A DNA stretch of 64,000 nt from Bog-473 sp963800725 (GTDB taxonomy: Bacteria; Actinomycetota; Acidimicrobiia; Acidimicrobiales; RAAP-2): the NCBI GenBank assembly GCA_963800725.1, contig CAWDCE010000017.1, positions 558,001 to 622,000 of the forward strand. Reading direction: 5' to 3'. Shown here in pieces: positions 25,433 through 34,404 of the stretch. Position 1 is the first letter of the stretch; the number at the start of each line of letters is the position of its first letter. Position numbers and translations under genes: made by a program. The notes beneath the pieces are model-generated. The model ran no database searches. It was not told the DNA's origin and saw nothing but the letters and a program-made list of their open reading frames with translations.

Positions 25433-25453
25433 AATGAGTAGTCGCTACTCATT
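25433..25453. promoter_or_regulatory. Inverted repeat copy 2 (possible operator)
   Basis: AATGAGTAG (25433-25441), TCG, CTACTCATT (25445-25453): perfect 9-bp arms, 34 bases upstream of the regulator start. Shares TGAGTAG-N3-CTACTCATTTG with copy 1. Suggests autoregulation of the downstream LuxR-family gene or control by another factor. Confidence 0.5.
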
Positions 25454-25486
25454 TGCGAGGCGCCACCAATCAGCCAAGATGAAGGT

Positions 25487-28130
25487 GTGGCCGGCGAGAT
25501 CAATTTCGGGTCGGTGTGGCCCATGGTCGGCCGAGACGCCGAGATGCGGGTACTCCTCGAGGCAATGGACGACCCGGCGTGCGGCGGGGTCGCGCTCATC
25601 GGGGCAGCCGGGGTCGGCAAGACCCGGCTGGCGGCCCAGGCCCTCGGGCTGGCCGCTAATCGGGGCATGGCGTTCGCGTCCGTGCGCGCCACCAAGAGCG
25701 GGGCGGCCATCCCGTTCGCGGCCCTTGCCCCCCTCCTCACCGAGCTCGGGGTGCCCATCGAGCTCGATGCCAAATTGCTCCTGGCCGCCACCGAAGCCAT
25801 CGACGCCCGCCGAGGTGACCAGCGGATGGTCCTCATCATCGACGACGCGCAAGAGCTGGACGACACCTCGGCCATCTTGTTGGACCGTCTCGTCGAGCAC
25901 GGTGGGACCTTCGTGGTCTTTACCGCCCGGGTCGGCGAGGGCGACGCCGCGGCCATCGTGCGCAAGTGGCGCGACCAGCAGTTCGTCCGCATCGAGGTGG
26001 GACCGCTCCCCGACCGCGACCTCAAGACCTTGGTCGGGCTCGCCGTCGGGGGCCCCATCGACGGCGCCTCACTCCAGGCCATGGTCGAGACCAGCGGGGG
26101 CAACGTCTTGTTCTTGCGAGAGCTCATCCACGGCGCGCTCGAATCGGGCGTGCTGACCTCCGAGCTCGGGTTGTGGCGGCTCAACGGATCGCTCTCGCAT
26201 TCACCTCGCTTGCCGCGATCTGATCGATGAACGCCTGACCGGTCTCGACACCCAAGAGCGCGAGGCTCTCGAACTGGTGGCGCTGAGCGACCCGGTCCAC
26301 CTCGCCCTCCTCGAACGCCTGGTCCCACTGGCGGCCATCGAGCGTCTCGAAGCGCGGGGTCTGCTCGACGTCTTCCGCGGCGATGACGGGTTGGAGCTCC
26401 GGCTCAACCACCCGCTCTACGGCGAGGTAGTGCGGGCGCAGCTGCCCCAACTTCGCTGGATCCGGCTCAGCCGCGCCCTGGCTGACGCCGCGGACGGCGA
26501 CCACGACGCCCCGGTGCACGACGCGCTCCGCGCCGCGGTGTGGCGCCTCGACGGCGGGGGCGGAGGCCAGGTCGAGGCGACCCAGGCCGCCGCCCGCTCG
26601 GCCTTGCGCATGGAGGACTATTCGCTCGCCGTTCGGCTCGGTCGCTCCGTCTGGGAGCGCGCACCCAGCGTGGAGGCCGCCATCATCTTGGGCGAAGCCC
26701 TCGATTTTCTCGGTCGTAGCCGCGAAGCCGAAGAGGTACTCGAGACGGCGTCGGTGATGGCGACCAACGATAGGCAGCGCACCAAGCTCACCGTCCGCCG
26801 CGCCGCCGCCTTGTTCCGGTCGCTCGGCGAGGCTGATCGGGCCAACGCGGTGATCGACGAGACCATGGCGAGCGTGACCGACCCGTCGTGCCGCCGCGAG
26901 CTCCAGGCGCTCGCCGGCAACCATCTGCTGTTGATGGGTGACGTGGCCCGGTCGGTGCCACTCGGCCAAGAGCTGCTCGAAATCCCCGGTGACGCAGCGT
27001 TCGCCCAGGCCTCGCTCGATGTCGGGACCGGGCTGGCCCTCGCCGGCCGCACTCGCGAGGCCCTCGACCATGTCGACGCGGCACTTTCGGCCCGGCTCGA
27101 TCTCGACGACGAGGAACAGCTGTCGGCGATCGGGGTCTACCTCGTCGCGCAGTCCCTCGCCCATCTGCACGCGGGCAACCTGGCCCAGGCCCTGGCCATC
27201 GCCGATGCCGGGTACCGGGTCTCGGTCGAAAAGAGCAACGCCGACGGGCAGGCCTGGTTCGCGTCGATGCTCGGGGTCATCCATCTCGAAGAGGGACGCC
27301 CCGTCACGTCGATGAACATGTTCCGCGAATCAGCCACCCTGTTCGGGACACTCAACCACCCCGCCCGGCGGTGGGGTCTCGCCGGGATCGCCCTGGCGGC
27401 CGCGTGCCTCGGCGACGCCGACGTCGGCACGGCGGCGATCGCAGAACTCGACGACGCCGCGCCAACGGCCGTCCATCTCCAAGAGGGCAACATCATCCGG
27501 GCCCGGGCCTGGGTCGCCTTCGTCCGCGGGGAACAGTCGCTGGCCCGAGATCTGTTGTTCGAGGCCGTAGAAGTGGCGGAGCGCTGCGGACAATACGCAG
27601 CGGCCTCGGCGGCACTCTTCGACCTGGCCCGCATCGGCCCCGCGGCGCCGGTGGCTGAGCGCCTGGCCCAGATGGGTGAAGCGGTCGACGGCGCCTTCAT
27701 GTTGGCGCGCATCTCCTTTGCCCTGGCCGCGCACCGAGACGACGTCGAGTTGGCCCGGACCGCGGCAGACCAGTTCGAGTCCATTGGGGCCAAGCTGCTG
27801 GCCGCCGAGGCGTCGATGCTCGAGGCACACGTGGCTGACGGCGGCGGCTTGCGGCGTCGCGCCGCAGAGGCCGAGGCCCGGGCCGAGCGCCTGCTCGCTT
27901 CGTGCGAGGGGGCCCACATCCCCGCCGGCCGGCCGGTCCGCGGCGCGGCTGTGCTGACCGATCGAGAGCGCGAAGTCGCGACCTTGGCCGCTCAGGGTCT
28001 GAGCAGTCGGGAAATTGCCGACGGACTGTTCCTCTCGGTGCGCACCGTCGACAACCACCTCCAGCAGGTCTACGTGAAGCTCGGCGTCAAGCGGCGCCGG
28101 GAGTTGGCGGCCCACCTGAGTGCGCCTTAG
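25487..28130 (+). CDS. Large LuxR-family ATP-binding transcription regulator (LAL), frameshifted
   Basis: About 881 residues. An N-terminal ATPase has Walker A GAAGVGKTRL near residue 45 and Walker B MVLIIDDAQELD near residue 117. A long helical, TPR-like middle follows, then a C-terminal LuxR helix-turn-helix with LTDREREVATLAAQGLSS and REIADGLFLSVRTVDNHLQQ. The GTG start is at 25487. Near 26210 the frame changes (SLSHSPRL continuing as DLIDERLTGLDTQE), probably one missing base, and the rest runs in frame to TAG 28130. The regulated pathway is not apparent from neighbours. The stop overlaps the convergent dnaB stop. Confidence 0.85.
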
Positions 28131-29517
28131 ATTCCCTGCCCGTTCTCGAAGCGTGCGTACTGTGACAAGAACAAGAGGTCGGCGGTGCCGGTCGGCCCGT
28201 TTCGGTGCTTGGCCACGATGACCTGCGCGTCATCGGAGCGATCGATCGGCACCTCGTCGTTGTAGACCGACTCGCGGTACAAAAAGAGCACCACGTCGGC
28301 GTCTTGTTCCAAAGAACCCGACTCACGCAGGTCAGAGAGCATGGGTCGCTTATCTTGGCGCGATTCGAGGGTCCTGCTCAGCTGCGAAAGTGCAACGACG
28401 GGTACCTCGAGCTCGCGGGCGAGGATCTTGAGGCCACGGCTGATCTCGGCCACCTCGGTCTGGCGGTTCTCGGCGCGGCCGCGCCCCGTCATCAGCTGGA
28501 GGTAGTCGATGATGACCAGTCCGAGATCCCCTTCTGACTTCTTGAGCCGGCGGGCCCGGGCCCGGATGTCCATCACCGTGACGTTGGGGTTGTCATCGAT
28601 GAAGATGGGCGCGGTGCTCAGCTTGGTCACCGCCACGCCGATCTTCGCCCAGTCCTGAGTCCGGATCTGGCCCGTACGCAGGTGCTGGCCGTTGACTTCG
28701 GCTTCGGACGCCAAGAGCCGCTGGGTCAACTCGAGATGGCCCATTTCCAGCGAGAAGAGCAGGGCCGGGCGCTGTTCGACCACCCCGACGTGGGCCAACA
28801 TCCCGAGCGCGAAGCTGGTCTTGCCCATGGCGGGGCGCGCCCCGACGATGGTCAATGACGACGGCTGCAGCCCGGCCAAGATCGTGTCGAGTTCGCGATA
28901 TCCAGTCGCGGTGCCGGTAATGGCCGAGCCTCGCTGGCCCAACTCCTCGATGCGGTCGAGTCCCTTGACCAACAGCTCGTTGAGCGGGGCGATGGTGTCG
29001 GCCGTACGCTTCTCGGCCACATTGAAGACCATCTGTTCGGCCTCGTCGACCGCGCTCTCCACATTCTCGGGAACCGAATAGCCAATGTCGGCGATATCGC
29101 CCGCCACGCCGATGAGTCGGCGAAGCAAAGAGTGTTCCTCAACAATCGTCGCGTAGTGACGAGCGTTGGCGATGGAGGGCGTATTGGCCTGGAGCGATAT
29201 GAAGACCGACGGGTCACCGACCGCCTCCAAGAGATTGGCGCGCTGCAGCTCGTCGGTGACAGTGACGGCGTCGATCGGCTCGCCCTTTTCCATCAGCGCG
29301 CGAATCGCCCCGAAGATGTGGCCGTGGGCAGGCTTGTAGAAGTCGGGGGCCGAGCAGATCTCTATGGCGGCGGACGCCGCATCGTTGGAGAGCAGCATGG
29401 CCCCGAGGAGTGACTCCTCGGCTTCGAGGTTGTGCGGGGGTATCCGCGCCCCGCTCGAAGGGGGAGCTGGTGCAGCTCGCAGGGTGCGGGGGCGGGCGTC
29501 ATCAAAGGCTTGGACCA
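28127..29517 (-). CDS. dnaB: Replicative DNA helicase DnaB
   Basis: Hexameric helicase loaded at the origin. GTG at 29517 (VVQAFDDARPRTLR) gives 463 residues; the frame also opens at a TTG at 29578, which is less likely. The N-terminal domain reads PPHNLEAEESLLGAMLL near residue 27. The C-terminal RecA-like domain has Walker A GARPAMGKTSFALG, Walker B LVIIDYLQLM and the DnaB motif ALSQLSRTLESR. No intein insertion is seen. It neighbours the rpsF-ssb-rpsR-rplI operon, as in other actinobacteria. Confidence 0.96.
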
Positions 29518-29569
29518 CGGTCCCCCCACTCTGCCCGAGGGTGCTTGGGGACCATAAGGCCCCAAATGC

Positions 29570-29578
29570 TGTGGACAA
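29570..29578. promoter_or_regulatory. DnaA-box-like nonamer upstream of dnaB
   Basis: TGTGGACAA, the reverse complement of TTGTCCACA, an exact match to the form of DnaA box common in GC-rich actinobacteria. It lies about 50 bases upstream of the preferred dnaB GTG. A single box outside the origin region; could regulate dnaB or be chance. Confidence 0.45.
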
Positions 29579-29745
29579 CCCGTGGACCCAGGTTGCCCAG
29601 CTGTGGAGGAAGCAGGTGGGAAATCGTCACTCCACCATGTTGACCCGAGGGTGTTTTTCGGCCGGGGATGCCCGCTCGGCCTCCCCGCTGGCACCGGGGT
29701 TGCGGGCGAAGAGACGCCGCAGGCCGCTGACCTGGGATTGCGGGG

Positions 29746-30126
29746 CTACTTGGCGCCCGTCTTGGCGTGGCGGGACCCACGGCCCCAGCTCAATGTCATC
29801 GAGGCGCCGGGTTTGCGGTGGGCCGGTCCCTTCTTGGGTGCATAGACCACCAGCGCGCTCGACGATGCGGGTGCGCCGGCTGACGCGGACTCGAGGGCCA
29901 AAGGTGCGGTTGCAACCAACGGGGTGCTCGGGCCGGGGAGTTCGGACCACTTGACCTCGATGATCTGACCGGGGACTGAGTCCTTGCGACGCCACCAACG
30001 CCTCGGGGGCGTCTCGCGCACCGGGGGTTCACTCACCAAGAGCGGATCGACCAAGGACGCATGTCGGCGACGGGGCGCGCCCCATTGCGCTTGCGGCGGC
30101 TCGTAGTTCTCGAGGGGATCGCTCAC
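29746..30126 (-). CDS. Hypothetical protein, about 126 residues
   Basis: GTG at 30126 gives VSDPLENYEPPQAQWG, and the frame is open to 29746. Pro/Ala-rich with the stretch PPRRWWRRKDSVPGQIIEVKWS and a basic tail ending RGSRHAKTGAK. The coding pattern looks better in this frame than in the others, but no family is recognised. It lies between dnaB and rplI on the same strand, with 230-300 base gaps on both sides. May be a real lineage-specific protein or a chance open frame. Confidence 0.4.
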   Translation of the reverse strand: MSDPLENYEPPQAQWGAPRRRHASLVDPLLVSEPPVRETPPRRWWRRKDSVPGQIIEVKWSELPGPSTPLVATAPLALESASAGAPASSSALVVYAPKKGPAHRKPGASMTLSWGRGSRHAKTGAK

Positions 30127-30425
30127 GCGTCGTGGCGCGTCAGGCAAACCGTGGTGCGCGTGGCCGTGGACGGCGACGCAGTGCACAGTCGGTTCATCGG
30201 TTCATCTCTCCTTGATGCGGGCACATCGGCTCGTCGCACCACGGTCCATGCCTTCACGCGAGGGCATTGGACCACCCGACCTTGGGTGTGGCGATGGCAG
30301 ACGAACGTGACGCGGGGTGGTCACCTGTTGCATCAAGGTGAGTCGGTCAATGACGCGCTGATACCTCTGCGCACCGCACTTTTTGCATCAACCTGCGTTG
30401 TCACTTCGCGTGACACAGGCGAGAC
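30127..30425. other. 299-base gap, no feature recognised
   Basis: Sequence between the rplI stop and a doubtful hypothetical gene. I saw no tRNA, strong hairpin or promoter in it. Confidence 0.4.
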
Positions 30426-30875
30426 TCAGGATGCGGGCGTGACCTCGATTGTCACCACGGTCGCCACACCGGCGAAGAGGTCGATCGTCACATCGAAGGA
30501 GCCGACCTCTTTGATTGGTTCGGCCAACAGCACATGGCGCCGATCGATCTCGACACCCTTGGCCTCTTTGATGGCATCGACCACATCGGCCGCTGAGATG
30601 GAGCCGAAAAGTCGACCACCGCCACCGGCGCGGGCCGAGATCGCGATGACCGCACCCGCGAGGATGGTGGCCTGGGCTTCTGCCGCCCCTCGGTCTTTGG
30701 CTTCGCGCAAGTCCCGGCCCCGCCGCATCTGCGTGGCCTGACCTTCGACCCCGTCGGTGGCGAGAATCGCCCGACCTTCAGGGAGCAAGAAGTTGCGGGC
30801 GAATCCCCCCGCCACGTCCACAATGTCCCCGCGGCGGCCCACCCCGTCTACGTCATCGCGCAACAAGAGTTTCAC
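30426..30875 (-). CDS. rplI: 50S ribosomal protein L9
   Basis: 149-residue bL9, structural protein of the large ribosomal subunit. N-terminal MKLLLRDDVDGVGRRGDIVD and the GGFARNFLLPEGRA motif are characteristic, followed by the long connecting helix and a C-terminal domain with GRLFGSISAADVV. ATG at 30875 overlaps the rpsR stop (ATGA), so it is the last gene of the rpsF-ssb-rpsR-rplI operon. Confidence 0.97.
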   Translation of the reverse strand: MKLLLRDDVDGVGRRGDIVDVAGGFARNFLLPEGRAILATDGVEGQATQMRRGRDLREAKDRGAAEAQATILAGAVIAISARAGGGGRLFGSISAADVVDAIKEAKGVEIDRRHVLLAEPIKEVGSFDVTIDLFAGVATVVTIEVTPAS

Positions 30876-31411
30876 TGGTCGCCATCCTCGTTGGTCGTGT
30901 CATCGGCCGCGGCGTCTTCGTCGACCACGACAATGACCTCGTCGACATCGGGGTTGGCGATGAGTTCGTCGACCGCTTCGGCTTCGGCGATCTCGGTGAG
31001 CACCTCGATGTCGGCCTCGCGGTCGCGCGGTGCTTCGGCCTCGGTGGTGTCGCTGAGGGTCCGCTCGGCGCGCTCGCCGCGCTCGCCGCGCTCGCCACGA
31101 TCTCGGCCTCCGCCGCGACCACCGGGACGCTCGGTGACGGTGCGCTGGGTGTAGGGCAACAAGACAAGTTCCCGCGCCGTCTTGATGGCCATGGCGAGGG
31201 CGCGCTGGTGCTGGGCGCAGTTGCCCGTGACCCGGCGCGAGCGGATCTTGCCGCGGTCGCTCATGTACTTGCGCAGCATCGGGACGTCCTTGTAGTCGAC
31301 CCACTCGGTGTTGTCGCGACACAAAGCACAGGGCTTCTTCTTGACCCGACGTCCGAGATCTTTGGGGGCCCGACGTGTCGTCGTCCCGCCGCGTTGGTTG
31401 TTGCGTGCCAT
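30872..31411 (-). CDS. rpsR: 30S ribosomal protein S18 with unusual acidic C-terminal extension
   Basis: bS18 core in residues 1-90, including KKKPCALCRDNTEWVDYKDV, MSDRGKIRSRRVTGNCAQHQ and the ARELVLLPYTQR end of the domain. bS18 is usually 75-90 residues; here 179 residues continue with a GRGGGRDRGERGERGERAE repeat and then a highly acidic region (EVLTEIAEAEAVDELIANPD, VVVDEDAAADDTTNEDGDQ). The reading frame is clean across the junction, so the tail is probably real. ATG 31411 shares one base with the ssb stop (TAATG). Confidence 0.92.
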   Translation of the reverse strand: MARNNQRGGTTTRRAPKDLGRRVKKKPCALCRDNTEWVDYKDVPMLRKYMSDRGKIRSRRVTGNCAQHQRALAMAIKTARELVLLPYTQRTVTERPGGRGGGRDRGERGERGERAERTLSDTTEAEAPRDREADIEVLTEIAEAEAVDELIANPDVDEVIVVVDEDAAADDTTNEDGDQ

Positions 31412-31890
31412 TAGAAGGGCTCCTCATCGAATCCGTAACCGCCACCGTTTTCGGCGGCTGCTGGTGCGGGTGCTTGGGGGGCGGGCCGGGTGGCGCCGCC
31501 GCGGGGGGATCCCTCACCGGGGGCCCGCCGCTCGTTCTTAGTGATCTGGGCGGTGGCCCAGCGCAGGCTCGGGCCGATCTCGTCGGCCACGACCTCGACC
31601 TTGGAGCGCTTGTCGCCGTCTTGGGTCTCCCAGCTGCGCTGCTCGAGGCGCCCGGCCACCATCACCCGGGCTCCCCGGGTCAGGGTCTCGCTGACGTTTT
31701 CGGCCATCTCACGCCAGCAGACGACATCGAAGAACGAGGTCGCCTCTTCCCACTCCTGGGTCTGGCGATTCTGCCAACGCCGGTTGACGGCCAGGCCGAA
31801 CGAGGCGGTCGGCGCACCGGTGTTGGTGAAGCGGAGCTCGGGGTCCCTGGTGATGTTTCCTACCAAGATGACGCTGTTGTCGGTCGGCAT
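31411..31890 (-). CDS. ssb: Single-stranded DNA-binding protein
   Basis: Homotetrameric OB-fold protein. ATG at 31890 (MPTDNSVILVGNITRDPELR) has AAGGAG six bases upstream; an extended start at 31929 is not needed. The OB fold shows TSFFDVVCWREMAENVSETL, the acidic C-terminal tip is GFDEEPF (protein-interaction tip), preceded by a Pro/Gly-rich linker. Part of the rpsF-ssb-rpsR-rplI operon. Confidence 0.96.
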   Translation of the reverse strand: MPTDNSVILVGNITRDPELRFTNTGAPTASFGLAVNRRWQNRQTQEWEEATSFFDVVCWREMAENVSETLTRGARVMVAGRLEQRSWETQDGDKRSKVEVVADEIGPSLRWATAQITKNERRAPGEGSPRGGATRPAPQAPAPAAAENGGGYGFDEEPF

Positions 31891-31900
31891 GGTGCGCTCC

Positions 31901-32227
31901 TTAACTGGTGGCGGTGCCGGCACCGACACGCCCGCCGGCGGACTCGGGGAGCCGGACGATCTTGTGACGGACGATCTCGTCGGCCAGACCCATCATGCGG
32001 TCCAGCTCGGCCACGGTCTCGGGACCCGACGTGAACTCGACGACGACGTAGTAGCCCTCGCGCTTGTGGTTCACCTCGTAGGCAAAAGTTCGCTTGCCCC
32101 AACGATCGATGGCGCCGGGGTTACCCCCTGAGCTGCGGATGGTCTCGAGCGCACGGTCGAGGACGCCTTGGATCACGGTGGGGTCGGTGGTGGCCTCGAA
32201 AATGGCCATGACTTCGTAAGGCCGCAT
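31901..32227 (-). CDS. rpsF: 30S ribosomal protein S6
   Basis: bS6. ATG at 32227 gives MRPYEVMAIFEATTDPTV, 108 residues; GGAGG lies about 10 bases upstream. WGKRTFAYEVNHKREGYYVV and the EIVRHKIVRL helix fit the family. The frame is open upstream to 32257 but those residues lack similarity. First gene of the ribosomal/ssb operon, with ssb starting 11 bases after its stop. Confidence 0.96.
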   Translation of the reverse strand: MRPYEVMAIFEATTDPTVIQGVLDRALETIRSSGGNPGAIDRWGKRTFAYEVNHKREGYYVVVEFTSGPETVAELDRMMGLADEIVRHKIVRLPESAGGRVGAGTATS

Positions 32228-32352
32228 ATGCGGCATACCTCCCTCTGGACCGGGCACGTGGCCTGGGCCCCTGACGGTCAGGAGCAGGGTCTGTTGCGGG
32301 GAGTTACCTTAGTCGAGCACCACGTGCGGCAGTTCCCGCCGCACGGGAGGCC

Positions 32353-33204
32353 TCAGGCGAGGGACTCGCCGAGCTCGCTCGAGCCGTGGTAGCTCTCCTC
32401 GTCGTTCGGGAAGGCGCCACGGCGCACGTCGCTCGCGAACTGGGCCACCGCATCGGTGGCGAGACGCCCCAGATCAGCGTATTGGCGTACGAACTTCGGC
32501 GGCGCCTGCGCCCCGAGACCCAAGAGGTCGTGGAACACCAGCACCTGGCCGTCGCAGGCGGGGCCTGCCCCGATGCCGATTGTCGGGACTTCGATGGCTT
32601 CGGTGACGGCGGCACCGACCACGTCGGGCACCCCTTCGATGACGAAGGCGAAGCACCCGGCAGCTGCGAGGTGCTTGGCCGCGTCGAGCAGGGCGCTGGC
32701 GGCGTCGACGCTCTTGGCCTGGACCCGAAAGCCGCCCATGGCGAGGACTGACTGGGGGGTGAGTCCGAGATGTCCCATAACGGGGATCTCGGCCCGGATG
32801 ATGGCTTCGATCACCGGGAGTCGGGCCCGGCCGCCCTCGAGCTTGACGGCATGGGCTCCGGCGCGAATGAGCTTGGCCGCGTTGCGCACCGCTTCATCGG
32901 TCGAGAGGTGATAACTCATCCACGGCATGTCGCCGAGGATCAGGCAGTCCGGCTCGGCCCGCGCCACCGCCTCGGTGTGATGCACCATGACGTCGATGTC
33001 GACGTGCAGCGAGTCGGCGTAGCCGAGCACGTTGTTGGCGACGGAGTCGCCGACCAAGACAATGTCGACCCCCGCGTCCGACACGATGCGCGCGCTCGGC
33101 TCGTCGTAGGCGGTGACCATGACGATGGGGTCGGCCCCGTGACGGCGTTTGCGGTTGCGGATGCCAGGGACGGTGAGGGCAGGGCGGCGAGCGGACTCGC
33201 TCAT
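32353..33204 (-). CDS. panB: 3-methyl-2-oxobutanoate hydroxymethyltransferase
   Basis: First committed step of pantothenate synthesis, transferring a hydroxymethyl group from methylene-THF to 2-oxoisovalerate. 283 residues, with the family motifs MVTAYDEPSARIVSDAGVD, VGDSVANNVLGY (metal Asp), GDMPWMSYHLS, AVKLEGG, GHLGLTPQS and GIGAGPACDGQVLVFHDLLG. The ATG overlaps the DUF5318 stop by four bases (ATGA). Cytoplasmic decamer in the family. Confidence 0.96.
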   Translation of the reverse strand: MSESARRPALTVPGIRNRKRRHGADPIVMVTAYDEPSARIVSDAGVDIVLVGDSVANNVLGYADSLHVDIDVMVHHTEAVARAEPDCLILGDMPWMSYHLSTDEAVRNAAKLIRAGAHAVKLEGGRARLPVIEAIIRAEIPVMGHLGLTPQSVLAMGGFRVQAKSVDAASALLDAAKHLAAAGCFAFVIEGVPDVVGAAVTEAIEVPTIGIGAGPACDGQVLVFHDLLGLGAQAPPKFVRQYADLGRLATDAVAQFASDVRRGAFPNDEESYHGSSELGESLA

Positions 33205-33635
33205 TGGGCCACCTTACGCCCGCCCTTGGCCTTGGGGCCCCCGGCGGGATATTTGCGCATCAGGTGGTGCCAGGCGCAATCGGGGCATACCTCGACCTCG
33301 TAACACAGCACGGGCTCGGGGCGGCGACGCAGGGCGTTGAGCTCGGCCACGGTCCCGGGGCACCGGCCGCCGGCGGGGAGCTTGGCCCCAAAGACAAAGG
33401 TGACCTTGACCAGGCGGCCCTCGTCGCAGATCGGGCAGATCTCCTTGGTCGGGCGACCGACGTTGCGGGCCGCCCGGAGCAATTCGGGATGCGCATCGCA
33501 GACATCGATCTTTTGGGTCTTGCCCCGCCGGACCTCGCGGATCGCCGAATTACGCACGAGGCGGTACTCCACCTCAGCGGAGATGTCGCCGTTCACCGCT
33601 CGACTAGACGCCCTCGGTTCCGAGGTCACGGACAC
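33201..33635 (-). CDS. DUF5318 family protein
   Basis: 144 residues, an actinobacterial conserved protein of unknown function. Two CxxC pairs are visible, CPICDEG near residue 67 and CPDCAWHH near residue 118, suggesting a zinc site. The conserved FVFGAKLPAGGRC segment is present. Directly upstream of panB and translationally coupled. Name and family from memory; I cannot run a profile. Confidence 0.82.
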   Translation of the reverse strand: MSVTSEPRASSRAVNGDISAEVEYRLVRNSAIREVRRGKTQKIDVCDAHPELLRAARNVGRPTKEICPICDEGRLVKVTFVFGAKLPAGGRCPGTVAELNALRRRPEPVLCYEVEVCPDCAWHHLMRKYPAGGPKAKGGRKVAQ

Positions 33636-33728
33636 GGGTTCAGGCTACCCCCCACGCACGGAAATTCCACGCACTTTCTTGGACCTTGGCGCCTTGGTGA
33701 CCACCCGGTGACGAAAGAGCGACGCGCG

Positions 33729-33747
33729 CTATATCGATTCGATATAG
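33729..33747. promoter_or_regulatory. Palindromic operator at the PadR promoter
   Basis: CTATATCGA (33729-33737), T, TCGATATAG (33739-33747), a perfect 19-base palindrome. It ends nine bases before the padR ATG. PadR-family regulators commonly bind such palindromes at their own promoters, so autoregulation and control of ino1 is likely. Confidence 0.72.
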
Positions 33748-33748
33748 T
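33742..33748 (+). promoter_or_regulatory. Probable -10 box of padR-ino1, near-leaderless transcript
   Basis: ATATAGT (33742-33748) lies inside the right arm of the palindrome. A -10 box here places the transcription start about 6-8 bases later, at or within a few bases of the ATG at 33757. That would give a very short or leaderless mRNA, which fits the absence of a Shine-Dalgarno sequence before padR. Confidence 0.5.
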
Positions 33749-33756
33749 GGTTCGTA

Positions 33757-34404
33757 ATGTTGGACATGGCGATACTGGGTCTCCTCGAAGAGCGGGACCT
33801 CCACGGCTACGAGATCAGGCGTCAATTGCGCGACAACCTGGGCATCTTGGCCAACGTGTCCTTCGGATCGATCTACCCGGCGTTGACCCGGCTCGAAAAG
33901 GCCGGGGACGTGGTGGCGACCGAAGGGGCGAGCACCCCCGGCGCCGGGGTCCGAGCCGCCACCTCGGCTGCCCCACCGACTGGATCGCTCAGCGGCGAGT
34001 TGGCCGTGCTGCGGGCCCGGCGCCACACTCCCACCCGCTCGCGTCGGGGCAAGAAGGTCTACCGGATCACCGACACCGGGCGGCTGCATTTCGCGCAACT
34101 CTTGTCAGAAAGCGGCTCGGTCGATGACGCGCGCAGCTTCAGCCTCCGGCTGGCCTTCGCCCGCCACCTCGCCCCGCAGGCCCGCCTCGCCCTCTTGGAG
34201 CGCCGCCGCGCCCTGTTGGTCCAGCGCCTGGCCGAGACCGAGAAGACCAATGTCGAGCTGGATGTCTATGCCCGCTCCGTCGTCGAGCACACCGCCGACA
34301 GCGTGACGCAGGACATCGTTTGGCTCGATCGTCTGATCGCCAATGAGCGTGCCACCACCCAATCGGTTCCGGCCGATGTTGCCTATGAAGGAGACATCCG
34401 ATGA
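33757..34404 (+). CDS. PadR-family transcriptional regulator
   Basis: 215 residues. N-terminal winged helix: MLDMAILGLLEERDLHGYEIR, VSFGSIYPALTRLEKAGDVV. After a variable, Ala/Gly/Ser-rich stretch (residues 55-85) the helix-turn-helix ends with KKVYRITDTGRLHF, and the C-terminal helical domain runs to the end. A PadR gene next to ino1 is a known actinobacterial arrangement. The palindrome immediately upstream probably is its operator. ATGA overlap with ino1 implies coupling. Confidence 0.9.
   Translation: MLDMAILGLLEERDLHGYEIRRQLRDNLGILANVSFGSIYPALTRLEKAGDVVATEGASTPGAGVRAATSAAPPTGSLSGELAVLRARRHTPTRSRRGKKVYRITDTGRLHFAQLLSESGSVDDARSFSLRLAFARHLAPQARLALLERRRALLVQRLAETEKTNVELDVYARSVVEHTADSVTQDIVWLDRLIANERATTQSVPADVAYEGDIR

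Larger units (their letters stand above)
25064..25486. other. 423-base intergenic region with twin inverted repeats
   Basis: Divergent region between the hypothetical protein (leftward) and the LuxR-family ATPase (rightward). It contains two copies of an inverted repeat, listed separately. Short open frames on the minus strand starting at 25224 and 25412 are not convincing as genes. No -35/-10 boxes stand out. Confidence 0.55.
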
